Of a DNA stretch of 64,000 nt, positions 37,373 to 46,502 are shown one piece after another. The position numbers were made by a program, and so were the translations under genes. Positions within the stretch are counted from its first letter, which is position 1. Each line of letters opens with the position of its first letter. Source of the stretch: Sphingobacteruim zhuxiongii (lineage in GTDB: Bacteria > Bacteroidota > Bacteroidia > Sphingobacteriales > Sphingobacteriaceae); NCBI RefSeq assembly GCF_009557615.1, contig NZ_CP045652.1, positions 496,001-560,000 on the forward strand, given 5' to 3'. A model generated the notes under the pieces. The model was not told the DNA's origin and did not search any database. It was given only the letters and a program-made list of their open reading frames with translations.

Positions 37373-37909
37373 ATGAGCAATACAAAATATATACTAGGTA
37401 GTTTTGCGGATCCTGATGAAATGATGCACGGGATTGACAAGTTGCAAGCAAATAATATTAGCATTTACGATTGTTTCACACCAATGCCTATCCACGGTAT
37501 TGAGGCGAAATTGGGAGTAAAGCCATCACGTTTACCAATTGCAGCATTTCTTTTTGGCGCAACAGGTACCATCTTAGGTTTTAGTTTATTGTTTTACACA
37601 ATGGCTTACGATTGGCCGATGAATATTGGTGGAAAGCCTTCAATGCCTCTACCTAACTTTGTGCCAGTAACTTTTGAGGTTACTATTTTAATCTGTGCTT
37701 TAGGGATGGTTGCTACATTCTTCTACCGTAACCATTTGTTTCCAGGGCGTGCTCCACGTGTAATGGATCTACGTGCTACGGACGACAGATTTATTATTGC
37801 AGTTGATGCTCGTGAAAACACTGATCATGCATTAATCGATAATCTATTGAAAGAAGCAGGAGCAGTAGAAGTTAAATACAATGAAAGAAAATATGTTAGC
37901 TATGAATAA
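37373..37909 (+). CDS. actD: Alternative complex III subunit ActD (DUF3341)
   Basis: ActD is a 178-residue subunit with two membrane helices (PIAAFLFGATGTILGFSLLFY and FVPVTFEVTILICALGMVATFF) and a cytoplasmic ferredoxin-like fold formed by the ends. DUF3341 is found only in alternative complex III loci. The N-terminus KYILGSFADPDEMMHGIDKL and the later VDARENTDHALIDNLLKEAGA are typical. The gene begins 5 bases after actC, and its 3' end overlaps actE by 8 bases. Confidence 0.93.
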   Translation: MSNTKYILGSFADPDEMMHGIDKLQANNISIYDCFTPMPIHGIEAKLGVKPSRLPIAAFLFGATGTILGFSLLFYTMAYDWPMNIGGKPSMPLPNFVPVTFEVTILICALGMVATFFYRNHLFPGRAPRVMDLRATDDRFIIAVDARENTDHALIDNLLKEAGAVEVKYNERKYVSYE

Positions 37910-38531
37910 GAAGAATTTTCTTGGAACTGTATGTGTTGCTGCTGCGTTAGCTGCAGTAGTTTCTGCCTGCGGAGATGGTACTACACGCAGTACAGGTTTA
38001 GAATTCTCGAGAAATATGTATGATCCGATTGCTTTTAATCCGGATCAGCCGAATGATAACTTTAAGAATAAGCAAACAGCGCAGTTACCTCCATCGGGAA
38101 GTACTCCGCTAGGTTTCGAGCGTTTTGATTATCCAAATACCGTTGAAGGCTATCAGTTAGCTGGCGCGGAAGTTAAGAATCCATTGCTTGTTAATCAAGC
38201 AAATTTAGCGCAAGGAGAGACGTTATTTTTAACATACTGTGCGGTATGTCATGGTAAAGACGGTGCTGGTGATGGTCCTATCACAAAAGATAGATCTGTT
38301 ACTGATTCTAGAGGAACTAGAGCTTTAGAGAATTTCCCTCCTCCACCATCGTATCATCAATCTGCTGGTATTCCATCATCTAGAGGTGGTAAAATGTCAG
38401 AATTAACGGACGGAAAAATTTATCACACCATCACTTATGGATACAACTCAATGGGTGCACATGCGTCTCAATTGACACCAGAGGAGCGTTGGAAAGTGGT
38501 TATGTACGTTCATGAATTACAAAAAAAATAA
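37902..38531 (+). CDS. actE: Alternative complex III subunit ActE, monoheme cytochrome c lipoprotein
   Basis: ActE is a periplasmic monoheme cytochrome c that likely hands electrons on to the oxidase or a carrier. One heme motif CAVCH is at residues 113-117, followed by GKDGAGDGP, and an axial methionine is likely in the GYNSMGAHASQLT region. The lipobox VVSAC follows an Ala-rich signal. In-frame ATGs at 37881 and 37893 are possible, but 37902 gives a normal signal peptide. The start overlaps the end of actD, which suggests translational coupling. Confidence 0.92.
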   Translation: MNKKNFLGTVCVAAALAAVVSACGDGTTRSTGLEFSRNMYDPIAFNPDQPNDNFKNKQTAQLPPSGSTPLGFERFDYPNTVEGYQLAGAEVKNPLLVNQANLAQGETLFLTYCAVCHGKDGAGDGPITKDRSVTDSRGTRALENFPPPPSYHQSAGIPSSRGGKMSELTDGKIYHTITYGYNSMGAHASQLTPEERWKVVMYVHELQKK

Positions 38532-38549
38532 TTAACATCGATATTATAA

Positions 38550-39785
38550 ATGGGAACTCACAATCATCATCACGATTATAATTTCAGCGAGCAATTTCAA
38601 TTCGCCGGCATCGCTAAGGTGTTGAGCTTAGTTGCAATCGTTGTAGGAATTGCCGCAGTTGCACTTGGCTTACTTTCCAGTGACCATATCATGGTTGAGC
38701 GTACATATGCCAATTTATTATTGATGGGCTATTATTTCACTTGTGTATGTGCTGCTGGCGCTTTTTTCGTAGCGTTACAATTAGTAACTCAATCTGGTTG
38801 GTCTGCCGGATTAATTCGTATCCCTCAGGCAATGGCAAGTGTATTGCCAATCGCTTCTATCTTACTTTTAGTGATTGTCGGTTTAGGTTTAACAACACAT
38901 AACCTATACCACCACTGGCATGCAGAAGGGTTAACGGATCCAAACAGTCCACACTATGATAAATTGGTAGCTGGTAAAGCTGCTTTCTTAAATGTACCTG
39001 GATTCTTGATTCGTCAAGTATTATTCATGGGTAGTTACAGTATTTTTGCTTTTATTCTAGCGAAATTATCATACAATGAAGATTTGCAAGGTGGATTAAA
39101 TTCTTACAAAAAAGGATTTAAGTTATCTGCTATCTTTTTAGTAATCTTCGGATTTACAACTCCAATTTGGTCATTTGATACTATTATGTCTTTAGAGGCA
39201 CACTGGTTCTCTACGATGTTCGGTTGGTATAACTTTGCAGCAATGTGGGTTAGTGGTATTTCTGCTATTGTTATTATTCTTGTTCTTGTTAAGAAAGCTG
39301 GCTATATGGCTTGGGTTAACGAGAACCACCTTCATGACTTAGGTAAGTTAATGTTTGGTTTTTCTATCTTCTGGTGTTACGTTTGGTTTGCGCAATTCAT
39401 GTTGATTTGGTATTCGAACATTCCAGAGGAGACGGTTTATTTTTATAAACGTTGGGAACCTGAGTACAAACCTTGGTTTTGGTTAAGCATTATTATTAAC
39501 TTTGTGGCGCCATTATTATTATTAGTGGACAGAGATGCTAAGCGTAAGCAAAATGTAATGTTATTCGTGGCTATTATGTTATTATGTGGTCACTGGTTAG
39601 ATTACTATATTATGATTATGCCAGGTACTGTTGCATCGCACAGAGGATTTGGTTTTGTAGAGATCGGTACTGCTATTGGATTTGCTGGTCTATTTACTTT
39701 CTTAGTATTATCTAAATTGAGTAAACATGCCTTAGCTCCTAAGCATCATCCACTTCTTGATGAAAGTTTACATCATCAGATATAG
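38550..39785 (+). CDS. actF: Alternative complex III subunit ActF, membrane subunit
   Basis: ActF is a membrane subunit of about ten helices (411 residues), paralogous to ActC in the NrfD superfamily. It has a His-rich start (HNHHHDY), and ITTHNLYHHWH- and LEAHWFSTMFGWYNFAAMW-like segments that recur in these subunits. In solved alternative complex III structures ActF has been suggested to help in proton movement. This is family knowledge, not seen here. Next comes coxB after 42 bases, so ACIII and the oxidase are one transcriptional block. Confidence 0.92.
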   Translation: MGTHNHHHDYNFSEQFQFAGIAKVLSLVAIVVGIAAVALGLLSSDHIMVERTYANLLLMGYYFTCVCAAGAFFVALQLVTQSGWSAGLIRIPQAMASVLPIASILLLVIVGLGLTTHNLYHHWHAEGLTDPNSPHYDKLVAGKAAFLNVPGFLIRQVLFMGSYSIFAFILAKLSYNEDLQGGLNSYKKGFKLSAIFLVIFGFTTPIWSFDTIMSLEAHWFSTMFGWYNFAAMWVSGISAIVIILVLVKKAGYMAWVNENHLHDLGKLMFGFSIFWCYVWFAQFMLIWYSNIPEETVYFYKRWEPEYKPWFWLSIIINFVAPLLLLVDRDAKRKQNVMLFVAIMLLCGHWLDYYIMIMPGTVASHRGFGFVEIGTAIGFAGLFTFLVLSKLSKHALAPKHHPLLDESLHHQI

Positions 39786-39827
39786 TAAAGATAAAGTTGG
39801 AATAACGTTCAAACGTCTTATAAAAAA

Positions 39828-41171
39828 ATGAAGTTTACATTAAATAACAGATTCAAGTCCTTAGTTGGAGGTTTATTAGCGATCAACATGATGTTGGCTG
39901 CACCTACCTTTGCTTCCATTCAGGATACGGCTACCGTTGCTACCCAAACCGAGCAGGCAGCTGTAGCTGCTCCGGCAGACTCAGCGGCAACTACGGTTGC
40001 GGATTCGGCAGTAGCTCCGGCGGCGACTGATTCGACGACTGTTGCAGCAGCTTCTAGTTCGTCATCGTCTAGTACGGCAGCGGCAGCACCTAAAGAAGAA
40101 AAGAAAATTGATCCTCAGGTTTATAAGAACCTGATGTATTATGTTTTTATTTTATTAATTGCTTGTGCGGTAGTAGGAGTAATTTTTAAAGTTCTTTCGA
40201 TTTATTCACTTACAAAAAGAGTTAATGGAAAGTATAATCCATTAGCTGGTAATACAGTTCAGGCAGTCCTTCTGTTTGTTTTCCTAATTGGTTTCCTTGC
40301 ATTTACATATTATGGTTATGCAGTTTGGGGAAGCTGGGCATGGAGAGATGCTGTTACCGAGCATGGTAAGGATATTGATCGAATGTTTATTATTACAACG
40401 GTAATTATTACAATCGTTTTAGTATTAGTTCACATTTTATTAATGACATTCTCATTAATTTATAGAATGCGTGCTAAACGTACAGCTTACTATTATCCAC
40501 ACAATGATGCAATCGAGAGATTGTGGACTATCATTCCAGCTGTTGTATTGACGGTATTAGTTTTATTTGGTTTCTTTACTTGGAGATCAATTACTAACAT
40601 TCCAGAGGATTTGAAGAAGTCTGCACTACAAATTGAAGTGTTAGGTGAGCAATTTCAATGGACAGTTCGTTACCCAGGTAATGATGGACAGATTGGAAAA
40701 CGTAATTATAAATTGACTACACCGACGAACTCTTACGGTATTGATTTCAACGATAAAAGTTCTTGGGATGATGTAAAAGGTGACGAGATTGTTATTCCTG
40801 TGAATAAACCAGTTCGTTTCCACATTATGTCTAAAGATATTATTCACTCATTCTTTATTCCTGATTTCCGTGTTCAAATTAATGCGGTACCAGGTATGAC
40901 GAATTACTTCCAATTCACGCCGACTGTAACGACAGAAGAGATGCGTGATCGTCAGAACGATCCTGCTTACGATTTCTACATGTTATGTGCTAAGATTTGT
41001 GGAAGTAGTCACTACAATATGAAGAAAAAAGTGATCGTAGTTTCTGAAGCTGAATATAAAGAATGGTTAAGCAAACAAGCTAAGTTCTTTACAGAGGATC
41101 TTCAAAAGGAATTCGCGCAAAAAGAAGACAATACAGTGAAAGAGAGCCGTATTGCAGCTTCAGTAAATTAA
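39828..41171 (+). CDS. coxB: Cytochrome c oxidase subunit II (CuA subunit)
   Basis: Subunit II receives electrons from cytochrome c through the CuA centre. Signal peptide, then a low-complexity Ala/Ser/Thr-rich stretch (about residues 25-88), three hydrophobic segments, and the cupredoxin domain. The CuA motif is CAKICGSSHYNM (Cys387, Cys391, His395, Met398) and an upstream His lies in KDIIHSFFIPDFRVQ. The canonical glutamate between the cysteines, which also binds Mg, is Lys389 here. At 447 residues it is longer than usual because of the N-terminal extension. No heme motif is fused, so ActE or another carrier must deliver electrons. Confidence 0.94.
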   Translation: MKFTLNNRFKSLVGGLLAINMMLAAPTFASIQDTATVATQTEQAAVAAPADSAATTVADSAVAPAATDSTTVAAASSSSSSSTAAAAPKEEKKIDPQVYKNLMYYVFILLIACAVVGVIFKVLSIYSLTKRVNGKYNPLAGNTVQAVLLFVFLIGFLAFTYYGYAVWGSWAWRDAVTEHGKDIDRMFIITTVIITIVLVLVHILLMTFSLIYRMRAKRTAYYYPHNDAIERLWTIIPAVVLTVLVLFGFFTWRSITNIPEDLKKSALQIEVLGEQFQWTVRYPGNDGQIGKRNYKLTTPTNSYGIDFNDKSSWDDVKGDEIVIPVNKPVRFHIMSKDIIHSFFIPDFRVQINAVPGMTNYFQFTPTVTTEEMRDRQNDPAYDFYMLCAKICGSSHYNMKKKVIVVSEAEYKEWLSKQAKFFTEDLQKEFAQKEDNTVKESRIAASVN

Positions 41172-41198
41172 TTGAATAGAGAGAATTTATATTAGAAT

Positions 41199-43070
41199 AT
41201 GTCAACTACAGTTATATCGCACGACGCAGCTCATCACGGTCATGATCACCATCATGAGACGTTCTTGACGAAGTATGTCTTCAGCCAAGATCACAAGATG
41301 ATTGCAAAGCAATTTTTGATCACAGGTATTGTGATGGCAGTATTTGCCATGCTTTTGTCGATCTTATTCCGTATTCAACTTGCATGGCCAGATGCTGAGT
41401 TTCCAATTTTGGAAGTTTTCTTAGGCAAATGGGCTGAAGGTGGTCGTATTAGACCAGACTTCTTCCTTTCATTGGTTACCATTCACGGTACGATGATGGT
41501 TTTCTTCGTATTAACAGCAGGTTTATCCGGTACATTCAGTAACTTATTAATTCCTTACCAATTAGGAGCACGTGATATGGCATCGCCATTGATGAACATG
41601 CTTTCTTACTGGTTTTTCTTCACTGCATGTGTGATTATGATCGCATCTTTCTTCGTAGAAAGTGGTCCCGCATCTGCAGGTTGGACAATTTATCCTCCTT
41701 TATCTGCTGTTCCTACAGCGATCCCTGGATCTGGATTAGGGATGACATTATGGTTGGTTAGTATGACCTTATTCATCGCTTCTCAGGTATTGGGTGGTGT
41801 TAACTACATCAGTACGGTATTGAATATGCGTACAAAAGGGATGGAATTATGGAAAATGCCTTTAACAATTTGGGCTTTCTTCCTAACGGCTATTGTTGGT
41901 TTATTATCGTTCCCGGTATTAGTTTCCGCAGTAGTATTATTGTTTTTTGACCGTTCAGTTGGTACTTCATTTTATTTATCAGATTTAGTTGTTGGTGGTA
42001 ACATTCTTCCAAATGAAGGTGGTTCACCTATTTTATTCCAACACTTATTCTGGTTCTTAGGTCACCCTGAGGTATATATCGTTGTTATGCCTGCATTAGG
42101 TTTAACTTCAGAAGTAATCTCTACGAATTCACGTAAACCAATCTTTGGTTACCATGCGATGGTTTACTCTTTAGTAGGTATTACTGTATTATCATTTATC
42201 GTATGGGGTCACCACATGTTTGTAACGGGTATGAGTCCGTTCTTAGGTGGTGTGTTCATGATTACGACATTGATTATCGCGGTTCCTTCCGCTGTAAAAG
42301 CATTTAACTACATCGCGACATTGTGGCGCGGTAATATTCGTTTTACACCGGCAATGTTGTTCGCTATCGGTATGGTATCGTTCTTCGTATCTGGTGGTTT
42401 AACGGGTTTATATTTGGGTAATGCAGCATTAGACATTAACCTACATGATACTTACTTCGTTGTAGCTCACTTCCACTTAGTAATGGGTTCTGCATCTATT
42501 TTTGGTATGTTATGTGGTGTTTATCACTGGTATCCAAAAATGTTTGGACGTATGATGGATGATCGTTTAGGTTATTTCCACTTCTGGTTGACTTTCATCG
42601 GTGCATACCTTGTATTTTTCCCAATGCACTTTATGGGTATTGACGGTGTTCCTCGTCGTTACTACGCTTTCACTGAGTTCCCTTTCATGGAGAAATGGGT
42701 ATCGGTTAATATTTTGGTTACTTGGGCTGCAATTGTTTCGGCTGTTGGTCAGATTGCTTTCTTATGGAACTTCTTCGCATCGATCTGGTGTGGAAAACGT
42801 GCTCCTCAGAACCCTTGGAATTCAAATACATTAGAATGGACTACACCTGTAGAACATATCCACGGAAACTGGCCAGGAGAGATTCCTACAGTATACCGTT
42901 GGCCATATGACTATAGTAAGCCAGGTCATGACGTTGACTTTATTCCTCAAGACGTTCCACATTCTCAAACGATGAGTTCAAATATGATCCACGATTGGGA
43001 AGGTAATGAAGATGGAATTGCTGCTCAACGTGTATATGACAAAGAGCATAACAGAGAATCAGAAGGGTAG
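41199..43070 (+). CDS. coxA: Cytochrome c oxidase subunit I (heme a and a3-CuB subunit)
   Basis: Subunit I reduces oxygen to water at the heme a3-CuB site and pumps protons. The 623-residue protein has twelve or more membrane helices. Key motifs are TIHGTMMVFFVLTAG (heme a ligand), FWFLGHPEVYIVVMPALG (CuB His with the His-Tyr crosslink pair), GHHMFVTG (CuB His pair) and HDTYFVVAHFHLVMG (heme ligands). The HPEVY form with the crosslinked tyrosine identifies an A-type oxidase. A His-rich N-terminus precedes the first helix. A hairpin lies at its stop codon before the heme A synthase gene. Confidence 0.96.
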   Translation: MSTTVISHDAAHHGHDHHHETFLTKYVFSQDHKMIAKQFLITGIVMAVFAMLLSILFRIQLAWPDAEFPILEVFLGKWAEGGRIRPDFFLSLVTIHGTMMVFFVLTAGLSGTFSNLLIPYQLGARDMASPLMNMLSYWFFFTACVIMIASFFVESGPASAGWTIYPPLSAVPTAIPGSGLGMTLWLVSMTLFIASQVLGGVNYISTVLNMRTKGMELWKMPLTIWAFFLTAIVGLLSFPVLVSAVVLLFFDRSVGTSFYLSDLVVGGNILPNEGGSPILFQHLFWFLGHPEVYIVVMPALGLTSEVISTNSRKPIFGYHAMVYSLVGITVLSFIVWGHHMFVTGMSPFLGGVFMITTLIIAVPSAVKAFNYIATLWRGNIRFTPAMLFAIGMVSFFVSGGLTGLYLGNAALDINLHDTYFVVAHFHLVMGSASIFGMLCGVYHWYPKMFGRMMDDRLGYFHFWLTFIGAYLVFFPMHFMGIDGVPRRYYAFTEFPFMEKWVSVNILVTWAAIVSAVGQIAFLWNFFASIWCGKRAPQNPWNSNTLEWTTPVEHIHGNWPGEIPTVYRWPYDYSKPGHDVDFIPQDVPHSQTMSSNMIHDWEGNEDGIAAQRVYDKEHNRESEG

Positions 43071-43091
43071 GTTCAAACCTACCTCTCTTTT
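43066..43091 (+). terminator. Hairpin at the coxA stop, possible attenuator
   Basis: GGTAGGTT / AACCTACC inverted repeat (43066-43073 and 43076-43083) overlaps the coxA stop codon and is followed by TCTCTTTTAT. The loop is tight and the T tract is mixed, so partial termination or RNA end protection is more likely than a full stop. Confidence 0.4.
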
Positions 43092-43124
43092 ATACGATAA
43101 ATTTTTGTAAAGGGAGGGATATTG

Positions 43125-44195
43125 ATGTTCCCATCAGCTGAGAAGCGATTTATTCGCGCAACAAAGATTACGATCTTCGTTCTTTTTTTAGTGATTACAG
43201 CAGGCGGAATTGTCCGTAGTACAGGTTCAGGAATGGGCTGTCCGGATTGGCCTAAGTGTTTTAATCGAATTATTCCACCGACAGATATTTCGCAATTGCC
43301 AGCTGGCTATGAGCAACATTATGTGGATGGACGAATTAAGAAAAACACGCGCTTTGCCAACATGATTGAGTTTTTTGGATACAAGGAACTTGCAGATCAG
43401 ATTCGACATGATGAAACAATACATCAGCATGAAGAGTTTAACCCTGTAAAGACTTGGACAGAATATTTGAATCGTTTGACAGGTGTGGTCGCTGGTTTCT
43501 GCTTGTTATTTTCAGCTATTTATTCTTTTACCTATTGGAAAAAGAAAAAGTCCATAACAGTATGGAGCGTTCTTAATCTTGTTGTCGTTGTTATACAAGC
43601 CTGGTTAGGATCTATTGTGGTTTCCACGAATTTGACGCCTTGGGTTATTACCGTGCACATGTTATTGGCGATCGTTATTGTTTGTATAAGTATTCATACT
43701 TATTTTCTAGCGGTAACATTTCGTGATCAGTCCATGTTGCAGTCAAACTCAAGTGATCGTCGTATTTTTGTCTTATCGATTGTTTCCATTGTTCTCTTGG
43801 TTATTCAAGTAGTTTATGGAACGGAAGTAAGAGAAGCGATAGACCACCTAAATGCTCAGCAAATAGAACGTGATACTTGGATCGATTCAATTGGTTCAAA
43901 TTATCATATCCATCGAGTATTGGCATATGTTACACTTGCGATTACTGCCTATCTTTTTTTTAAAACAAGATCGGTTTATGTTCAGTCAAGTCAACAATAT
44001 CGATTTGCCTTAATTGCATTTGTACTAGTATGTATACAAATGTTAACAGGAATTATTTTAGCGAGGTTTCATGTTCCTGCCGTTGCACAGACAGTGCATC
44101 TCGTAGTTGCTACTTTGTTCTTCGGAGCACAGTATTATTTAATGCTACTTGTGAGTAAACCAAAGCAAAGAGCTTTGAGTAACTCGGCGGTTTAG
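43125..44195 (+). CDS. ctaA: Heme A synthase (COX15/CtaA)
   Basis: CtaA oxidises the methyl group of heme O to give heme A for the oxidase. The protein has 356 residues and eight predicted helices. Conserved pieces are GGIVRSTGSGMGCPDWPKC (the cysteine pair), FARFHVPAVAQTVHL-like C-terminal His region, LNRLTGVVAGF and HIHRVLAY. The start is ATG 43125, directly behind the strong Shine-Dalgarno AGGGAGGG (43111-43118), which is rare in this phylum; the in-frame TTG at 43122 is next to it. The gene lies 54 bases after coxA and 14 before ctaB. Confidence 0.94.
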   Translation: MFPSAEKRFIRATKITIFVLFLVITAGGIVRSTGSGMGCPDWPKCFNRIIPPTDISQLPAGYEQHYVDGRIKKNTRFANMIEFFGYKELADQIRHDETIHQHEEFNPVKTWTEYLNRLTGVVAGFCLLFSAIYSFTYWKKKKSITVWSVLNLVVVVIQAWLGSIVVSTNLTPWVITVHMLLAIVIVCISIHTYFLAVTFRDQSMLQSNSSDRRIFVLSIVSIVLLVIQVVYGTEVREAIDHLNAQQIERDTWIDSIGSNYHIHRVLAYVTLAITAYLFFKTRSVYVQSSQQYRFALIAFVLVCIQMLTGIILARFHVPAVAQTVHLVVATLFFGAQYYLMLLVSKPKQRALSNSAV

Positions 44196-44209
44196 GATAT
44201 ATATTCATT

Positions 44210-45115
44210 ATGAAGGAATTTATTTCAGATTTTAACAAGCTTGTTAAGTTAAGACTTACTTTAACGGTAGTTTTCTCAGCTTCAATTTCCTTTTTAATTG
44301 GGGCTACCCAACAAGGTGATATAATCTGGTTTAATTGGGCGTTGCTTACCATCGGAGGATTCTTAGTGACGGGTGCAGCAAATGGTTTTAACGAAATCAT
44401 TGAACGTGATTTGGATAAACTGATGGAGCGCACGATGGATAGACCTTTGCCATCTGGTCGTATGACTAACGGGCAAGCTTTAGTACTTAGCGTGTTTATG
44501 GGAATTGCTGGAACGCTTGTTTTAGTTAATTTGAATTTCATTGCTGGTCTAATTTCGGTGTTTTCTATTTTTTTATACGCCTTTGTATATACGCCTCTAA
44601 AGCAGAAATCACCCATTGCAGTTTGGGTAGGAGCTATTCCGGGCGCATTACCACCATTGATTGGTTATTATGCTGCTTTTGAATCGTCTGGTTTTGGTTT
44701 GGCTTATGCAGCGGTAAGTGAAAAGGCAGTTGTTATTACGCCGTTGGTGTTGTTTGTAATACAGTTTTTCTGGCAATTTCCTCATTTTTGGGCAATTGCA
44801 TGGGTTGCAGATGATGATTATAAGCGTGCTGGTTTTAGACTGTTGCCAACTACAAGGAAAGATAAAGGTTCTGCTTGGATGATTTTTATTTCAGCAGCAT
44901 TAATGATCCCCGTAGGTTTTCTACCGATGTACTTTGGTTTTGGAGGTTGGATCTTTACAATAGTTTCGCTCATAGGCGCATTGATGTTTACCTGGTACGG
45001 TATCCAACATCTTCAGAAAATGGAAATTAGTACTGCAAAGCGAATTATGTTTACATCTTTTGCTTATTTACCGATCACACAGTTGATCTTATTATTAGAT
45101 TTTAAACCTTTTTAA
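44210..45115 (+). CDS. ctaB: Protoheme IX farnesyltransferase (heme O synthase)
   Basis: CtaB (CyoE) attaches farnesyl to protoheme, making heme O, the substrate of CtaA. It is a UbiA-type membrane prenyltransferase of 301 residues with about nine helices. The first Asp-rich motif is NEIIERDLD (Asn61 to Asp69), followed by MDRPLPSGR. The second motif region is WAIAWVADDDYKRAGF. It shares a compact operon with ctaA (14 bases upstream) and coxC (6 bases downstream). Confidence 0.94.
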   Translation: MKEFISDFNKLVKLRLTLTVVFSASISFLIGATQQGDIIWFNWALLTIGGFLVTGAANGFNEIIERDLDKLMERTMDRPLPSGRMTNGQALVLSVFMGIAGTLVLVNLNFIAGLISVFSIFLYAFVYTPLKQKSPIAVWVGAIPGALPPLIGYYAAFESSGFGLAYAAVSEKAVVITPLVLFVIQFFWQFPHFWAIAWVADDDYKRAGFRLLPTTRKDKGSAWMIFISAALMIPVGFLPMYFGFGGWIFTIVSLIGALMFTWYGIQHLQKMEISTAKRIMFTSFAYLPITQLILLLDFKPF

Positions 45116-45121
45116 GTTTAA

Positions 45122-45724
45122 ATGGAATTGAATTTAACAATGGATAATCAGAGTTTGTTAAGCGAAGAAGCAGTAAAATCAAGAAAAGCTAAGAAGTTCA
45201 ACTTATGGCTTGGAATGATTGGTATGTTTATGATGTTTGCAGCTCTTTCCAGCGGTTTTATAGTATATACAGCGAGTGGAGTGGATAAAGGAATCAAAAC
45301 TATCCTTCCTTATGTTTTTATCTATAGTACTGCGGCTATTGTGCTTAGTAGTTTGACGATGCACTTAGCTTATAACGCTGCGAAAGCACAGAATTTTGCA
45401 AAGCAAAAGATGTTTTTGATCGTTACGATCGTACTTGGTATTATTTTCTTGGTTCTACAAGTAAATGCCTGGGAGGTTTTTAACGCAAGAAAGATCACGT
45501 TTGTGAATAACAATGCGTCACAGTCGTTTATTTTTGTGTTCACAGGTTTACACTTGGCGCACATTATTGCTGGAATCTTGGTATTAGTGAGATGTCTTTT
45601 AGGAGTCTTTAAGAACATCCCTTATATCAATAATCTATTCCGGATGGAAATTGCCGCTATTTTTTGGCATTTTCTAGATCTATTATGGATATATATTTAT
45701 GTTTTCTTACTTTTGAATCAATAA
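45122..45724 (+). CDS. coxC: Cytochrome c oxidase subunit III, first copy
   Basis: A 200-residue heme-copper oxidase subunit III with five membrane helices. KKFNLWLGMIGMFMMFAALSSGFIVY is the first helix; FIFVFTGLHLAHIIAGILVLV and IAAIFWHFLDLLWIYIYVFLLL are typical of the family. Subunit III stabilises subunit I and proton pumping. The start is ATG 45122 (a second ATG lies at 45140). A second subunit III gene follows after 9 bases. Confidence 0.9.
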   Translation: MELNLTMDNQSLLSEEAVKSRKAKKFNLWLGMIGMFMMFAALSSGFIVYTASGVDKGIKTILPYVFIYSTAAIVLSSLTMHLAYNAAKAQNFAKQKMFLIVTIVLGIIFLVLQVNAWEVFNARKITFVNNNASQSFIFVFTGLHLAHIIAGILVLVRCLLGVFKNIPYINNLFRMEIAAIFWHFLDLLWIYIYVFLLLNQ

Positions 45725-45733
45725 CACTAAACA

Positions 45734-46471
45734 ATGAGTACAACAGTATCGCAATTGGATAAGGTAAAAGAGGGCCCTTGGAGCGGAGGTAAATCTCCAT
45801 GGAATTTGGAGTACGGAAAAATCATGATGTGGTTTTTCTTAGTGTCGGATGCATTTACATTTTCTGCATTCTTAATCTATTATGGTGCTCAAAAGTTCGC
45901 TCAACCTACTTGGATTGACGCAGATAAGATCTTCCAATCTATCCCTGGAATCGCTGAGTCAGGTCAACCACTAGTATTCGTGGGTATCATGACTTTTATT
46001 TTGATTATGTCTTCTGTGACGATGGTTTTAGCTGTAGAAGCTGGACACCGTAATTCGAAACATGAAGTCGTAAAATGGATGTTATGGACAATCTTAGGTG
46101 GTTTATGTTTCGTAGGCTGTCAGGCTATCGAATGGAGTCACTTACATCATCAAGGTTTTTGGTTTGGTCGTAACCCAGCAAGTGGTTTAACTGATCCTGA
46201 TGCTATTGTGAATGCATTGCAACCATACTTTACAAAAGAAATATCTTACACTGCAGCGTTACAATTCTCTAACTTATTCTTTACGATTACAGGATTTCAC
46301 GGATTCCACGTATCTATCGGTATTTTGTTGAATATCATCATTCTATCGATGACTTTAAACAATACATTTGAAAGAAGAGGTACATATTTGATGGTTGAGA
46401 AAGTTGGTCTTTACTGGCACTTTGTAGACTTAGTATGGGTATTCGTATTTACCTTCTTCTATTTAATCTAA
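45734..46471 (+). CDS. coxC: Cytochrome c oxidase subunit III, second copy
   Basis: A 245-residue subunit III paralog, longer than the first. The segment GKIMMWFFLVSDAFTFSAFLIYYG opens the first helix and LFFTITGFHGFHVSIGILLNIIIL with KVGLYWHFVDLVWVFVFTFFYL closes the fold. The extra 40 residues are a loop between helices, near SGLTDPDAIVNALQPYFT. Two tandem subunit III genes occur in several Bacteroidota oxidase loci; how they divide the work is not known. Confidence 0.92.
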   Translation: MSTTVSQLDKVKEGPWSGGKSPWNLEYGKIMMWFFLVSDAFTFSAFLIYYGAQKFAQPTWIDADKIFQSIPGIAESGQPLVFVGIMTFILIMSSVTMVLAVEAGHRNSKHEVVKWMLWTILGGLCFVGCQAIEWSHLHHQGFWFGRNPASGLTDPDAIVNALQPYFTKEISYTAALQFSNLFFTITGFHGFHVSIGILLNIIILSMTLNNTFERRGTYLMVEKVGLYWHFVDLVWVFVFTFFYLI

Positions 46472-46502
46472 TTTTTGGACTAATATTTATAACAAAGATA
46501 TA

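Noticed and set aside
44110..44616. Open frame of 168 codons on the minus strand
   Set aside because: Antisense to ctaA and ctaB, rich in Lys and Ser, without any motif; a shadow frame.
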